Notes: generated by a model from the letters alone, not told the origin. A DNA stretch of 64,000 nt from Glycine soja (GCF_004193775.1 NC_041011.1:44461167-44525166); one strand, 5' to 3'. Shown: positions 34,276 through 46,990, numbered from the stretch's first letter. A program made the numbers and translations.

Positions 34276-37200
34276 CTACTCCATCACCCCCCTCTCGGTA
34301 GCATAAGCAACCTTCTGCAATATCATAGATTCAGCTGTACGTATTGCTCTCTGGGATCCTGTTATGGTAACTTTCCTGTAATAAAAAAATAGAAACACAT
34401 AAAACATTTACCGTCAAATATATTATGTCAAGTCATTTGCTTAATGATTTTTGTTATACTGGGGTATAAAGCAAGCAAATTTTTTTAGTGAACAAATTCC
34501 TACCTATCGGTTGTTCCAGATACGTAATCACCTCTATCTGATATCTTTATCCTTGCCCCACTAGCCTGAAAAGGCAGAAGTCATTCAACTTAGTTTATTG
34601 TATGAGTAATCACAATATACCAAGGAATACCGTTAGGCACAGCAAACCTGACTAATTTCCATAATATTCCTTCCACCACGACCAACAACCAATCCTATAT
34701 GCTCATCTGCAACACCCATGGTCAATGAGTTACTCCGCTCCTCCTGGCAAAGAACAGAATATACGTAAGTTCAATCTGATAAAGCAAATCACCAATTAAG
34801 GATGCAAGGTTTTAAACATGAAAAAGACAAGTAGTTTTCTCATTCACTATTGATTATAGACATTTTTTCTATTTGACAAACATTTTATTTTCTTTTAGGA
34901 TTCTAATATTGTTATCCTGTTCTCATTTTCAAGACTCGTATAAATTAATATTTCCATATATTTGTAAGATTTTACACACACTGATAGAAATTGGTATCTT
35001 TGCTAGAGCTTAATCAGTTGCAGGACCATTTCCCTTCTTTCAAACATAACCCCTTGTATTTCTGACTAACTAACTAGTTTCTAACCGAACTAACAATACC
35101 CCCCCTAGTCCTAAAGGTGAACAACTTATGGCAGCTGAAATCAGGTCCCTTTTGTGTTCTAGTTGTTTGAAGCAGAATGTCCAAACCAACCAGAGCATTG
35201 CACCCAAAAATTAACTTTCAATCCTCTCAGGTCAAAACACAAATTTGTGAATATCTCCATTCTTCTCTGTTGCTCTGTTTTCTGAGGCATTTTTGGCCAT
35301 GAAACAGAGCATTGGAGCCTTTGTAGTTATACTGATAAGATCCCAAGGCTTTACTGCAAACTGAACTACTGCACATGATTGCAAACGGAGGATCAGTCCT
35401 TGGCTCTCCACTTTTCTATTGCTCTGTTTTGGGGGGAGGAGAGCAATTTTAGGGATTTCAATTTCCAAAAATAAAATATACAGCTGTAACAGTAGTAAAA
35501 ATGATAAAGACTTGGATTTAGAATATAATGATTGATGATTCCTATCTAAGAAACCCCTATTTGACTTATGTCAGTATTTACTTGTATTTTTTTTAAGACA
35601 CCATGACTTTTTATTGATAACTATGGATATCATTATTTTGAGCAATTTCTATCATTTTTGAGAATTTAAATGTATATAGTATAATATACATTACATAGAC
35701 TATATATAAAAATTTTCAAAATATCAGCTAGCAACCACTATTACGTTTTTGGGGAAGGCCGCTACACACTGCTATCCAGAATTTAAAACACTGACTAGAA
35801 AATTACTACTCCATATATGATTTGAAATGAGTGCATGAACAGTTTTTAAGTTTTAACCACACAAATTACAAGCAACACAAATTACCTCTTCAAGTATGAA
35901 AGTTAAAAGGATTATTAAGTACCATTGAAAAAAAGATTTAGGATAGCAACACTAGAGTCTTTGTGCAAAGGCTTAAATATGTTTCTAATCCCTACAAATA
36001 CACCTATTTTTGCCTTTTGTCCCTACAATTTTTTTTGTTTTGTTTTGGTCCCTGGATTTTTAAATGAAAGCACTTTTGGTCCCTCCCATTAGTATCCACT
36101 GAGAAAAAGCTGTTGTGGCTGGCAGCCTTCCATCATTGATGACATCATCCATAAAAAGGATTTTTTAATACCAAAAAAAATGTTACATCATCAAGTGCCT
36201 CGTTATTAAAAGTGTCATGTCATCAGGGATTAAAAGAAAAAAGTGACATTTGCTGGGATTACAAACAAAAAGAAAATAATTTATAATCTTTCCTTTGTGT
36301 GTGTGTGTGTCTGAAACTTGGCAACTTACAAAATGAAAAACTTCAAACAAGATTAAATCAATGGAAATGGAAGAACCTTGCTGTTCTGGAGCTTTCCTCC
36401 AGCAGCACCATTTGGTCTGTAATTCACTGCATTGTATGCCGGTGGTGCAACAGACGGAAGCACATATGTGTATGGAACACCCTGATAACCTGAGAAGTAA
36501 ACACCTAAAGTGTATGATAAATAAATTTTAATTAGCATCAAACTCACCAATAATTATTCACCACAAAACATAACTAGTTATACAAACCACAGCATATTAA
36601 ATTCATTTTCACTGCCATAAAAAGAGCATAACCTGATTTTAAAATAAATAGCTACAAAAATGAGCATATTTTAAGTATACTCTCTACTGTTGTTTTGATA
36701 GAGACATCCAAGGTTGCATATTGCTGCTTTATTTCAATAAATATCATTGTTGGAGATATAAACCAGAATTGAGCCTCAATCTGACAGGTTAAGCACTTAG
36801 GTTGAATTGAATTGATCCTTACATGATATTAAAGAGTCTGACCAGGTTGAAGTGACCAGATATCCTAGCAACTCTCAATATTTACAATTTGTAATTAAAT
36901 TTCAGAACTAAGTATACCTATGCATTAACCACACTTCAAGACCAAGAGGCAATATATGAAGAAGATCTACAACATAAGATGAACAATGCTTGAGCTACTC
37001 TAGAAAAGTTACCAATTCTCTCCTTTACAAGCCCAATTCACTAGAAGAAAGTATGGGAAGAACAACACAAGGGAAGAACTTGTTTCAATATTACAAGCAA
37101 TGTTAGGAAAAATATAAGAAATGCGATTTCTTTTCAAACTGTTACTTACAGAAAATCAATTAGGAAACCAACTCACATATCAGGACCATGGTTATCAAAT

Positions 37201-40200
37201 CGAGATCAAATCATGAATCAGAAAAGCTATTTTACGAATCGTGAATCAAATCGTATTATGAATCGTAAGATACATGATCAATAAAATACGACATTTTTAT
37301 GTAAACATCAGTGACAATGCAAAAAAAAAAAAAAAACCTAATATATGATATATTCAAGTCATAAATCAAAAGAACAAAAAATAGTAACTGCCCAAAGTAT
37401 TCAAACCCTACAAAAGTAGGACCAATAGGTAGAAATAAGTCTTGTACCTCAAAAAAGAACATAACAAATAAGAGATGAGAAATTAAAAGAATAGAAGCCA
37501 TAAAGATTACAAAAAAATAATAAGAGAGCGGAAATTATAAGCTACAAGAAATAGACTCATGAGACCACAATAAAAAGTAACCATCACAAGAAGACAAAAG
37601 GCAATTAAAAATTACAAAAAGCATAAGCTGTTGAGTGGCACATCGACTTGCACAGTCACACTTCTCTTCTCACTATGAAATTGGTTGAAGCATAATAACA
37701 GAGCCTCTCATTTGAATATAAGGGAAAAAATAGATAATTGAAAATAAAAACTAAGAATTGAAATTTTAGTTTGAGCGCACATGCGAAACTGAAAACGGCA
37801 GTTTCCTTCTTTTTCCTGAAAAAAAATATCTGAAATGCTTTTTCCAGAGTTGGATCCCGCATACCCAACAGGATTGTTATTGCGACCCGCATTTTTGGAT
37901 CATAGGAGACAGCTTCAAAAGCAATTCATGCGATACGGAGATCGATTCAAGCTTAAAAACAATTCATGCTACAATTTGTATCGCTGGACATGGTTTTTGT
38001 TTCGAACGGGGATACAAATTGTAAGATACTAATAACTATGATCAGGACAGAGCTTTAAGCAAAAAATTGTGATAAGAAACAAAAATATCCTTTTTATTGC
38101 AAAAAACATTTATGAAAAAATGAGTTTCATACACAGTATTGTAGTGAATATGAAATTGAATAATGATGATACAAAGAAAATCTATGAATTAAATTTGAAA
38201 TTGATGACTTCCAAATCAAGGTTGTGCAGATCCAAGCCACAAGGAGCAAAGTTAGCATGTGCATTAAGTGAAGCAAGGTACATGTTTCAAGGAACATACA
38301 ATTCAAGTTTAGACAGTATTCTTGTTGCTAAATACATGGATTTGATCTCAAACATAGATTAAAGCCTAATTCACAATCATTCAAAATCAAAAACATGGAT
38401 TTGATCTCAAACATAGATCTTGTCCTCTTAATTTTTCTTCTCTTTCTAATAAATTAAGGCGGAGACAAAAGAGAGTAATAGTTACTGTTCACCACCCAAA
38501 CTGTTTGAGCCGCTAATAGTTCAAACAGCTCATTCAATTTACAGCAAATTTCCAGCTTTTTCAACAATTTGAATTTAGATTTAAAGGTTTATAATTATAT
38601 AACCTACCAGATCACCAAGCAGGGTGACCAGTTACAGGTCGAACCAGCCAGCACAGTCAGGTTTCAAAACTCTTACATAAACATGGATAGCACACTAACA
38701 AAATCAACAAATGGACAATGGATATTCCTTTGTATGGAAATATGATACTGACCAGGATATGAAAATGGAGAATTCATGGACTGTGCATAATGAGGATCTT
38801 CAGATAACTTTGAAACAATTAATTCAATTGCACGCATCTGTTCATCAAAAGATCCTGTCAGCGTCACTAGCCTATCATTCTGTCCATAGTAATTATTATC
38901 TTGAGGAGATATCTTTATGCCAGCCTGAGAGTCTTCAATGAATGACCTGTTCAATGGCAAAAAAATGTATAAGCTAAGCTTTTTATCTCCATCTATGATT
39001 ATGAATAACATTAAAGCATAGAGAAAGGATCCTGCAATGAAAATAATAGTTGACCTAACAATAGGCAACAGCATTCTTTTTTTAGCAGGAGGGGAAATAA
39101 AAGCTCAGGCACAAATAAACCAGCATCCATACAGGAAATATAACCCATTGAAGTCAATGCATACCAGAACAGAAATTGAAAAAGACAAGCACCAAAGACT
39201 ACTTATATCAGTACACATTTCATAAACATGGCAAAACAGTTAGGCCGTACAACTTGACAAAGAAGAGTAATGGTACCTAATGGTAGCACCTCCCTTGCCA
39301 ATTATTCCACCACATGAACCATTAGGAACAACGAGTCTCACTTTTGTCTTTGGCTCAGCATCATTGTCATCCTCACTATGAAGCTAATCAGATAGCAAAT
39401 TAAGTTCAGAAGCATGTAAGACATATGTTCTTCCAATAACTAATTAAATTAATGTCATAGAGATTACCTCACTGAGCAACTTAGAAAGGATAAGTTCTAC
39501 AGCCCTCTGTATTTCATTTATTGCGCCAGATACCATGATAATCCTATCAGTAGTTCCAGGAAAGAATTCATGATTACGTGACAACTGGATTCGTGCTCCA
39601 GATTGTGACTGAAAATCAGTGATAGTTGAACCGCCCTTTCCAATAACTGAACCAGCCGCAGAGTTTGATACTAGAAACCTAATGTATGTTGGCTTCTCCT
39701 CAGAATCTGAAAGAAATAAACATAAAATTAGTAACAAAGAATTAAGTTAAAACTTTTGCGTACAAATGGATGCAGTTCAGAAAAAAAATATAATTCAAAT
39801 ATTAGAAAATGAGAGTAAAAATAAAACACAAATCAGTCTAGCATTGAAGTTTCTTGTTGGAAAAAAAATTTATTACATAAATTCACGTAAGCATTTTAAA
39901 AGTCAAACCATTATATTTTTTCTGTGAATATACTTTTTTTATAGGCAAAGGTAATTTTTCAGTGAATATACTTTTGTACCCACAAAACAGAACAGATGCA
40001 GAGTATACATATTTCATACTTATTTTACTAAGCAGAAAAGTAACAGTCTTAAGTTACTCATACAAAGGTGAGAAAATTCCTTAGTCTCGCACTCTCTCAG
40101 TAACATAAGAGTTGGCAATAATTTAAATTTTCTAACATCACAACTCACATAAGCATTCAATAACATAATTCTCTTCTCAAAATTTTATATTGAAAAACAA

Positions 40201-41470
40201 TTTGCCTCGGCAAATAAAAGGATGTTCCGTGCTTCCCTACGACCACTATGAAAATCATGATAAGTCTGATCAGCAAATGAAAATATTAAGAGAAAGCTGG
40301 AAAAAAAAAAAAACGGGAAGAAATGAAGCCTTCACGCATAAGGCCATAAACTCAGAAACCAAAAAGTCCCTTGAGAGGCAGAACGACTTCATTATACGAA
40401 GCTAACCTACAACAATATAAAGTTACTCATTTTATGTTAAACCACAATTGTTCCCTTCGAGTTTAGTATGGTATCCAAATAAAAACAGGGGAGAAAAGTT
40501 CTAGAATAAGATTTTAAAAAAAAAAACATACGAGTGATTAGACAAACTTGATTCTGAAATTTTCTCCCCCGATACCAAACTGAATCTTCACAACAATATA
40601 AGGTTACCCATTTTATGTTAAACCAAAATTGCTCCCTTCGAGTTTAGTGTGGTATACAAATAAAATAAAATAAAACAGAGGAGAAAAATTCTAGAATGAG
40701 ATTTTAAAAAATAAATCTTAAGACAAACTCGATTCAGAATTCTTTTCCCCAGATACCAAACTGAATCTTCGGAACTTTTATGTCGAGGACAACAGCCAAA
40801 GCGAAGTTTCAGATGACGTAATTGCGTGCAGCAGAATATGCCCCAAATTTATTGAAACAGAAATAACTCCAACCTTTCTCCAATTTAAATTGCATTCTAA
40901 AAAGTTCCGTTAGCTTCTTCAATGACATACAAAAAAAAAAGACAAAAAAAAAAAAGTATTCCCACTAAGTTGCTTGATATCTACAAAAATTGAAAACCGA
41001 AGAAAAGAATAAAGTCGGCACAATTACTTCACTCCGAAATCATAATAATTGCAATCATTCAATTACTAAAACAGAAGTTAAAATAAACAGCTTAAACCAC
41101 GAAAAAAAACGCATCCACACACGAAACAGGACACAATAACACTCCTACTTTCATTATTTTCATTTCAGAAAAAGAAAACGAATCTAAATCTAGCGAGAAA
41201 CAGCATTGAAGCTCCAATGTTAAGAATTAGGGTTGGGAATGAAGGGCGTTGACCGCGGAATAGCGTCACCGACATTCAGTCCCCTAACCAACATTACTGT
41301 GCGAAGCAGAGAGCATGGTTAAGCGAAACGAAAAAACGAAAGCGTAAGAGAGAGAAAACAGATCGGATCGAATCAGATATACCTAGCGAAGGCGATTTCG
41401 GAGGAGGCGATGCAGCGTGCTTCCTCGGTCCCTCGGGAGAAGACACGTATGAAGATTCTGTGGACTCCAT
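34276..41470 (-). CDS. BTR1: Triple KH-domain RNA-binding protein, BTR1/NOVA-like
   Basis: Eight coding exons in phase give 337 residues: 41383-41470, 39468-39706, 39277-39383, 38753-38946, 36377-36504, 34648-34743, 34504-34565, 34276-34375. Three KH domains are recognised by their GxxG loops: [10 protein letters not shown] (loop at residues 52-55), [10 protein letters not shown] (138-141) and [10 protein letters not shown] (273-276), each followed by a GARI/AGIKI strand. A Pro/Tyr/Asn-rich linker (residues about 196-252) separates KH2 from KH3. The N-terminus [14 protein letters not shown] closely resembles, from memory, Arabidopsis BTR1 (At5g04430), which binds tobamovirus RNA and limits its multiplication; cellular targets are probably mRNAs. 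Exon 5 has two in-frame acceptors (exon starts 36504 or 36489), so isoforms with or without five residues (VYFSG) are possible. Introns 1, 4 and 5 are large and contain repeats. Confidence 0.94.
35969..36270. mobile_element. Nonautonomous DNA-transposon-like repeat in BTR1-like intron 5
   Basis: Begins 'ggcttaaatatgtttctaat' and contains repeated 'ggtccct' and 'ttgtccct' phrases, the hallmark of the abundant legume elements whose ends read 'taaatatg...ttggtccct'. The opposite terminus is degraded, so the right boundary is approximate. Confidence 0.5.
37187..38040. mobile_element. hAT-like nonautonomous element in BTR1-like intron 4
   Basis: The element is flanked by an exact 8-bp direct repeat ATCAGGAC (37179-37186 and 38041-38048). 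The left end starts CATGGTTATC and the right end, reverse complemented, starts CATAGTTATT, giving a short imperfect terminal inverted repeat. Subterminal sequence repeats 'gaatcgt/aaatcg' motifs in both orientations. 8-bp duplications and short TIRs are diagnostic of hAT. At 854 bp with no transposase frame, it is nonautonomous. Confidence 0.75.
40410..40770. repeat. 181-bp tandem duplication in BTR1-like intron 1
   Basis: Copy 1 (40410-40590) and copy 2 (from 40591) both begin CAACAATATA, share 'attttatgttaaacca', 'cccttcgagtttagt' and 'gagattttaaaa'-type segments, and end 'gataccaaactgaatcttc'. Confidence 0.9.
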
Positions 41471-41850
41471 TCTTCTTCAGCTTCTTCTTCTTCTACAACA
41501 ACCACAACAATGAAAACCTCTTTCTCCTTCTTCGAGAAATTATTTATTTATTATAAGGATGAGTGATTCAGAGAGAGAGCGAGAACACGGAGGGCGAGAG
41601 GAGTTTCATGTGAACGAGGCAACGTGAGGATTGTGAATTGAGGGAGTGGAGAGTGAGGGAGTGGTGGTGGAGGCGGAGAGAAGAGAAGAAGGTGAAGCAG
41701 TTCTGCTACATATCCAACGTGACCTTTGTCTCTCTCTCTCTCTGCGTTGTTGTGTTGCGTGTGTGTGTGTGTGTGTGTGACGTGTCAGTGTGCGTGTTGT
41801 GAGGTGTGAGTCGGTGTGACTCTCTCTCTCTCTCGTTTCGCATCTTGTAT
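41471..41850 (-). promoter_or_regulatory. BTR1: 5' UTR and proximal promoter of the BTR1-like gene
   Basis: Upstream of the ATG (41470) on the minus strand, the leader is rich in GAA/AGAAGA. Further up are a (GT)n run at about 41759-41779 and two CT/GA dinucleotide runs at about 41728-41743 and 41820-41834. GA/CT repeats are frequent in plant core promoters and leaders. No clear TATA box was chosen. Confidence 0.5.
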
Positions 41851-42439
41851 TTTATTCAAGATTAACCGCGCATAAGAATATTATTATTTTCTTCACACAC
41901 AGCCTAACCTTGCTGTCCATGATTAGACTGTAGCTATCATTTTTAATTATTAATTATTTACCATTAAAAATATGTTTGAAAAATATTTCATCACATTAAT
42001 TATTTTGACAAAATTTTCTTATTTGACTAAAATAATTTTAATCACCCTCACCAACCAAAAATTAGAATCTGACAAGAAAAAAATAATTTTATACAAATAA
42101 TTAAATATTTAGAAAGATAATAATGTGACCAAATTAATTTTATTCAAAGATATTAATAAATGATAGGGGAAAATATCAATAAGTTCATGAATAGATTTTG
42201 AAAATTGATATATCAATCATATTGAATATAATTTTTCGTAAAAAAAATATTCATTATTCTTAAAATGGTATTAGTGGTAATTAAAGAGGAACTAAATTGA
42301 TTTATAAAAAGTATAAAATAAATATTTTTTAGTAAAACTAATAAATATAAAAAAAATCATGACTCAAAATGTAATATTCAAATTTTATTAATGATTCATT
42401 TTTCAAAATGTTTTTATATAGTTATTTTAGTCATGAATA

Positions 42440-42790
42440 TTGAAAGGGTTATATATGATTTTTCAATTTTATGTTGTTGTAAGTTTATATTTTTTAATTT
42501 TGGTTCTGATAAAAAAAATCATTTTTAATTATTGTAAGTTTTTTATACAATTTTAGTCCCTTTAACATTTTATTTTTTCATTTATAGTTTTTATGATATA
42601 AGTTTGTGTTTATAGAGATCAAGATTTTTAAAAAAAAAACTTCCAAGAACTAAAAATAAATAAAATATCTTTCAAAAACAAAACTTGAAAAAGTGTAAAC
42701 TTATGATAACTAAAAATGATCAAAAATTTTATAGGGAACAAAATTTAAAAAATACAAACTTACATGCACCACAAACATATTTAAATCTTC
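42440..42790. repeat. Inverted-repeat (foldback) element
   Basis: The left arm contains 'gtaagtttatattttttaatttt', and the right arm is its near reverse complement ('aaatttaaaaaatacaaacttac'). Inner arms also pair ('tttttaattattgtaag' with 'tatgataactaaaaat'). Similar in style to the elements at 9408 and 45930. Confidence 0.6.
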
Positions 42791-43124
42791 AGTTAGAGAC
42801 TACAGATGTTTTTAACTCATTGAATCAATGATTAATTTCATTTACGGTTGGTTGAGGGTTATAGCTAGATAAGAAATTTTGTTAATCCTTTTGGTTTATT
42901 CATTAATATATTAAAATAAAGTATTGATGAATAAAATATTACATTTTTCAAAATCTATTCATTAATTTATTAATATATCACTAGAAATATATTTGAAAAA
43001 TTAAAGAGGAAAAAACATGATTATTCGTATTATTTTTTCTCCCAGCCATCGAATCCAATTATAGTATTTGTGGTAATTAATTAATTAATTGTTTTTAAAA
43101 ATAATCAATGTTTTTAATATTTTG

Positions 43125-43373
43125 AAATGACAATAATTAAATTAAATTTAATAACATTCATGAACCGGTAGAAAAATTGAAATGGTGAGAATATTAAAAC
43201 TTATTCTTGTAAAAATATTATAACTACTGTCAAGGAAAATATTTATTGATTAAATGACAATAATTAAATTAAATAACATTCATGAACCGGTAGAAAAATT
43301 CAAATGGTGAGAATATTAAAACTTGTTTTATAAAAATAATAACTGCTGTCGAGGAAAATATTTATTGATTAAA
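43125..43373. repeat. Tandem duplication of about 124 bp
   Basis: Both copies contain 'atgacaataattaaatta', 'taacattcatgaaccggtag', 'tggtgagaatattaaaactt' and 'aggaaaatatttattgatta'. Confidence 0.9.
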
Positions 43374-43824
43374 TGTTTTCAATTGCTTCAAAAGGTAAGT
43401 ACAATTAAATGAATTTGGTCGTTAATGAATGTCTTTTGAATAATTAAAAAAATTTATTCAACTTTCTGCCGCTATTAAATGAAAAATATTGAATTTTTTT
43501 TAGAATTCTTTATAAAGTACATATTACAAGAAATATGACATTAAATATTATATCAAATAATTTTAATAATTTTTAACACGTTCTAGAGAGAGAAAAACAT
43601 TTTTAGTTTATTTATTTTAGGATTTTCCATTTTCTCTTGTTTGTGAGTTATAATTTTGAGTGTGTTGGTTTGATTCCGACATTAACATGGGATATTGATT
43701 GAGTTTAAAGGGAAGGGGATGCAAGAAAACCAATGCCTTCAAGTTATGAACTCAAAAAAAAAGGAAAAACTTTATCCATAAGTTTGTTTTTGTTGACTTA
43801 AACAAAAAGTATGATGATCAGTTA

Positions 43825-45560
43825 ATCACCATGGATGTTAAGGAAAAGGTAAGTGCTTTACACATAATCCACCACTCTGAAAATGAAGGTTGTGAACCAA
43901 TTGATTAAGTGGATGAATATAATTGGGTTCAAGATGATATCCGAAAATTCATAACAACTTTTACCACTTCAAAGCTAGTAGAGAGTATGTCAAGCAAAAA
44001 TGTTGATAAATTAGTACAAGTGGAGACTTTGTCGATCGAATGAGGTGGTTTGTCCCCTCCTCCCCCCGACTGGCTGTAAGGGTTTCACATATATGTATGA
44101 TACCTTATCCTTGAAGTTAGGTGTGAAGTTTTTGTTCTCAAAATTCCAAGGTTTCAGCCTCAGGACATTAAATGTTGCTCCCACACAACTTCATTCTAAT
44201 AGTTGGACGCTTGTGTAGACTTTCAAAGTGTTGTGTGAAGGTTTGGAACAATAGCATTCCTTGAATGTGTTTTTGTTGTTCCATTTTTTGTTTTTTGTTG
44301 TGAAAGGCATGGGAAAGGTTGGCTGGGTTTCTCTAAACAATCGATTTAGAAACTCTTTGTTTCACGCCTTCCTAAAGAGTTATAAAGCCTTAAAGCATAG
44401 ATTTTTTTTCAAGTGAAAGAGGGAGTTAATCATCCTAACTTGTTTATTGATGTTGCCAGTAAGCAAAAATTTCCCTTGTATTGGACCTGCAACCCTATTA
44501 TACATATTAAAATGGATTAGCAATGGTTAGGAGAAGCTTTGGAGAAGTTTATACAGCAATTGAAGTATTAACTTGTTTTTTCGTGTAACAATCCTATTAA
44601 ATGTGATGGTAATTATGAATAACTCTTCATTTTTTATGTATCTTCCCAAACTTTTATTTTTATTTGCATTTTTTTGTTGTACTGACATTGATTTGATTTA
44701 GGTACCGTCACTCCGCTTGGTGTTACATAGTTGAAAGAATTCAAGATGAATAATGTTAAACTTATATGTAAAGTTATGGTCATTGCACCCATTAAGCAAC
44801 CTGTTATGGTTAATTCATCGCCCACACAATATGGTGAATCAACTAGGAAAAGGATCCGAGAAGGAGTTGAGGACAACTACAATGTAAATTCGATTTGTCC
44901 AAACAATATTTTAATGCAAACACATGTATTGTTCCCAATGGTGAAGGAAAATACTGATTGGAGAAAGATGTTATGCGATGTAGAAACTAAAGGAGAAATG
45001 CAATCAGTAGGAAGTAGGAAGTCTCCTCTAGAAAAAAGTAATCAATAAGTGTAACATTGTTTTTGACAATTATGAAAAGGTTAAGAACTTAGATCAAATG
45101 GGCACGTGAAAAGTGCTTAAAGCTAATTCGAGCTGTTCAATGGTGTCGTCACAAACAATTGAAAAAAATATAACAACTTTCAGGCACAACAAAAAAAGAT
45201 GGTCAATTATGTGGGTAATATTAACAAAGATATAACATTGTTTAAAGGAGATGTTAATAAAAAGAAATAGGAGGTTGAAAGGTTGTCTAGTGAGTTTAAG
45301 TTGACTAAGAAAAAGCTAACTAGGTGGATCAAATGAAGCATGATTTGAAAGATGCACAAGCCTTGTTACGAATAATTATGGAAGATGCTAAAAAGTTAAT
45401 GGAAGCTAAGGAACATTTGGAGAAGAAGAAAATAAAATTGCTTGAAAGGGTAAGGGTGTTGGAGTCTATCTTTTGTTAAAGACGACCAAGTGTGAAGCAA
45501 AATAAATTATTGGATTTGATCAATATGAAACAAGTTTCAAACGTGCAATAGAGTAAGTAA
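43825..45560 (+). pseudogene. Decayed gypsy-type gag-like protein gene
   Basis: No intact frame, but adjoining pieces read as a plant 'putative gypsy type transposon' protein: LRTLNVAPTQLHSNSWT, then FKVLCEGLE, GKVGWVSLNNR, KFPLYWTCNPI, followed by a Lys/Glu-rich coiled-coil part (MEDAKKLMEAKEHLEKKK) near 45380-45440 and a degraded C-terminal part near 45510-45620. Several in-frame stops and frame changes interrupt it. The family assignment rests on recall of the LNVAPxQLHPNSW motif. Part of it, from about 45140, is duplicated at 47738-48450. Confidence 0.6.
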
Positions 45561-45870
45561 TCATTCTTCATCTAGGGATAGATTTTTCTGGTGTTGGAAT
45601 ATATAAAGATATTGTGGACCTAGTTAACTCTGCATCGCCTTCCCCAACCCTACTACCTAATTTGTTTTAATGTTATGTTGTTGTCTATCACAATTGTTAT
45701 GTTGTATTTCATTATTTCTCAATGTTATGGATGGAATTTTAACTGTTATTTTCAATGTTGATACTCTTATTTTGTTTTCAATGTCATCATTAAGTGCTCT
45801 TAACTAGGAAAATAACATGTTAACAAAACATTTGTACGATAAAAAATACATAAACTAAGTAACTATTAAA
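45140..45870 (+). repeat. Duplicated gag-like 3' segment, copy R1
   Basis: Aligns with 47738-48450: 'gcacaacaa.aaaagatg', 'ggaggttgaaaggttgtcta', 'tttgatcaatatga.ac', 'atgttgttgtct', 'ctaatttgttttaat' and 'caatgt.atcattaa'. It is followed by an inverted-repeat element and then H2B-promoter-like sequence, as in copy R2. Confidence 0.85.
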
Positions 45871-45929
45871 ATTTTGTATGTATTTTCATTGCAAAAACTT
45901 GACTTCATTGTAATTTTGTTTCCTTTATA

Positions 45930-46024
45930 ATGCTTAATTCACAATTTTAGTATTCTTATTATTTTTCTCACAATTTTGGTCTCCTGTTTTAGAAAATTTA
46001 AATTTTTGGTTCAATCCTCAAGTT

Positions 46025-46074
<50 letters not shown>

Positions 46075-46310
46075 CTATTTTATTCTGGTTCAATTAAACC
46101 CTAAACCCCAACATACTTCACTTAAGATGCCATAAAAATAATTTAATTAATTAAAATATAAAAATAAAATAAATAAATGTATGAAAAATAAAAAATTGAA
46201 CCAAAATTGTCGATTTTTTAAATGAGGGGGACAAAAATCGCAAAAAAATAGGGACACCAAAATGATTGATCGAGAATCATAAGAAGACCAAAATATGAAT
46301 TTGGCATAAA
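45930..46310. repeat. Inverted-repeat element with central (TA)n
   Basis: The left arm ('cacaattttggtctcctgtttt', 'tttttggttcaat') and the right arm ('attgaaccaaaattg', 'gggacaccaaaatg', 'gaagaccaaaatatgaatt') are reverse complementary around a (TA)n run at 46028-46071. The phrases 'ttttggtctcc' and 'gggacaaaaat' are typical of legume nonautonomous elements. It is absent from the corresponding place after R2, so it inserted after the duplication or was lost from the other copy. Confidence 0.6.
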
Positions 46311-46552
46311 AGTTTTAAATATAATTTTTAGCCTAAAATTATACTAACACTCCATAGTTTTTTTTGTTAATTACACAAAATATTTCAACATTTATTATTT
46401 AGATCAACCTTTCTTATAGAGTATTAGTGTAATATATAAAGAGGGTGCTAATGTAATATTTTCAAACATCAAAGATGTTAGTGCACGCAGGAATAGAAAA
46501 ATAGTAATATTGTGGGCATTTTAAAAAAAATATAAAGATCAAGGAGTGACTA

Positions 46553-46987
46553 TAATTTCCTCTAAGCAATACATTATTCTTAACAAGTTCTCTTTATTTA
46601 ATTTATAATCCAAATGGAACATATTACAATATCAAATTTCAATAATAACTTTTCATCCTTTTTTTTATTTTGTATTGAAATGATGGTTTCACTCTAATAA
46701 AATATATCAAAAATCATATTAGATTACTCATATCATATTGTCACTTGATTAATTAATTAATTGATTAATTTGATCAAAATTGAAATTATCCTCTAAACAT
46801 GCAACTCATCCTAAACTCCAAAACTTAAGCATTCCCGCCAATATTCCAAAAGAAGGATTCCATAAAACATGAAATTTGATATTTAAAATTTTCCTTTAAA
46901 TCAAAGTCATTATTTGACATCATCAATTTGGACACAGCAAGTCCAACCAAACAATTTTCATCTTCCAATCCTATATAAACCACACCT

Positions 46988-46990
<3 letters not shown>
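46553..46990 (+). repeat. H2B promoter-like copy P1 (decayed)
   Basis: Aligns with 48475-48905 upstream of H2B: 'aatacattattc.taac', 'acatattacaatatcaaa', 'cttgattaattaat', 'aaacatgcaac', 'ccaaaagaagga', 'cctatataa.ccacacctca'. The region equivalent to the Type I element reads 'gacatcatcaatttggac', with its octamer half lost. The copy ends in a (TA)n run at 46990-47023. Confidence 0.85.

Larger units (their letters stand above)
41851..43800. other. AT-rich intergenic with inverted and tandem repeats
   Basis: No gene is supported. It contains an inverted-repeat element at about 42440-42790 and a tandem duplication at 43125-43373. Confidence 0.6.

Noticed and set aside
35000..35200. Possible copia LTR fragment in BTR1-like intron 5
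   Set aside because: 'gactaactaactag' phrases are suggestive, but no boundaries, primer-binding site or partner LTR were found.
37835..38032. Plus-strand frame of 65 codons inside the hAT-like element
   Set aside because: No transposase motif, and it lies within subterminal repeats of a nonautonomous element.
38069..38362. 97-codon plus-strand frame in BTR1-like intron 4
   Set aside because: Starts with GTG, AT-rich codons, no recognised family. It includes a local 25-bp direct repeat typical of intron sequence.
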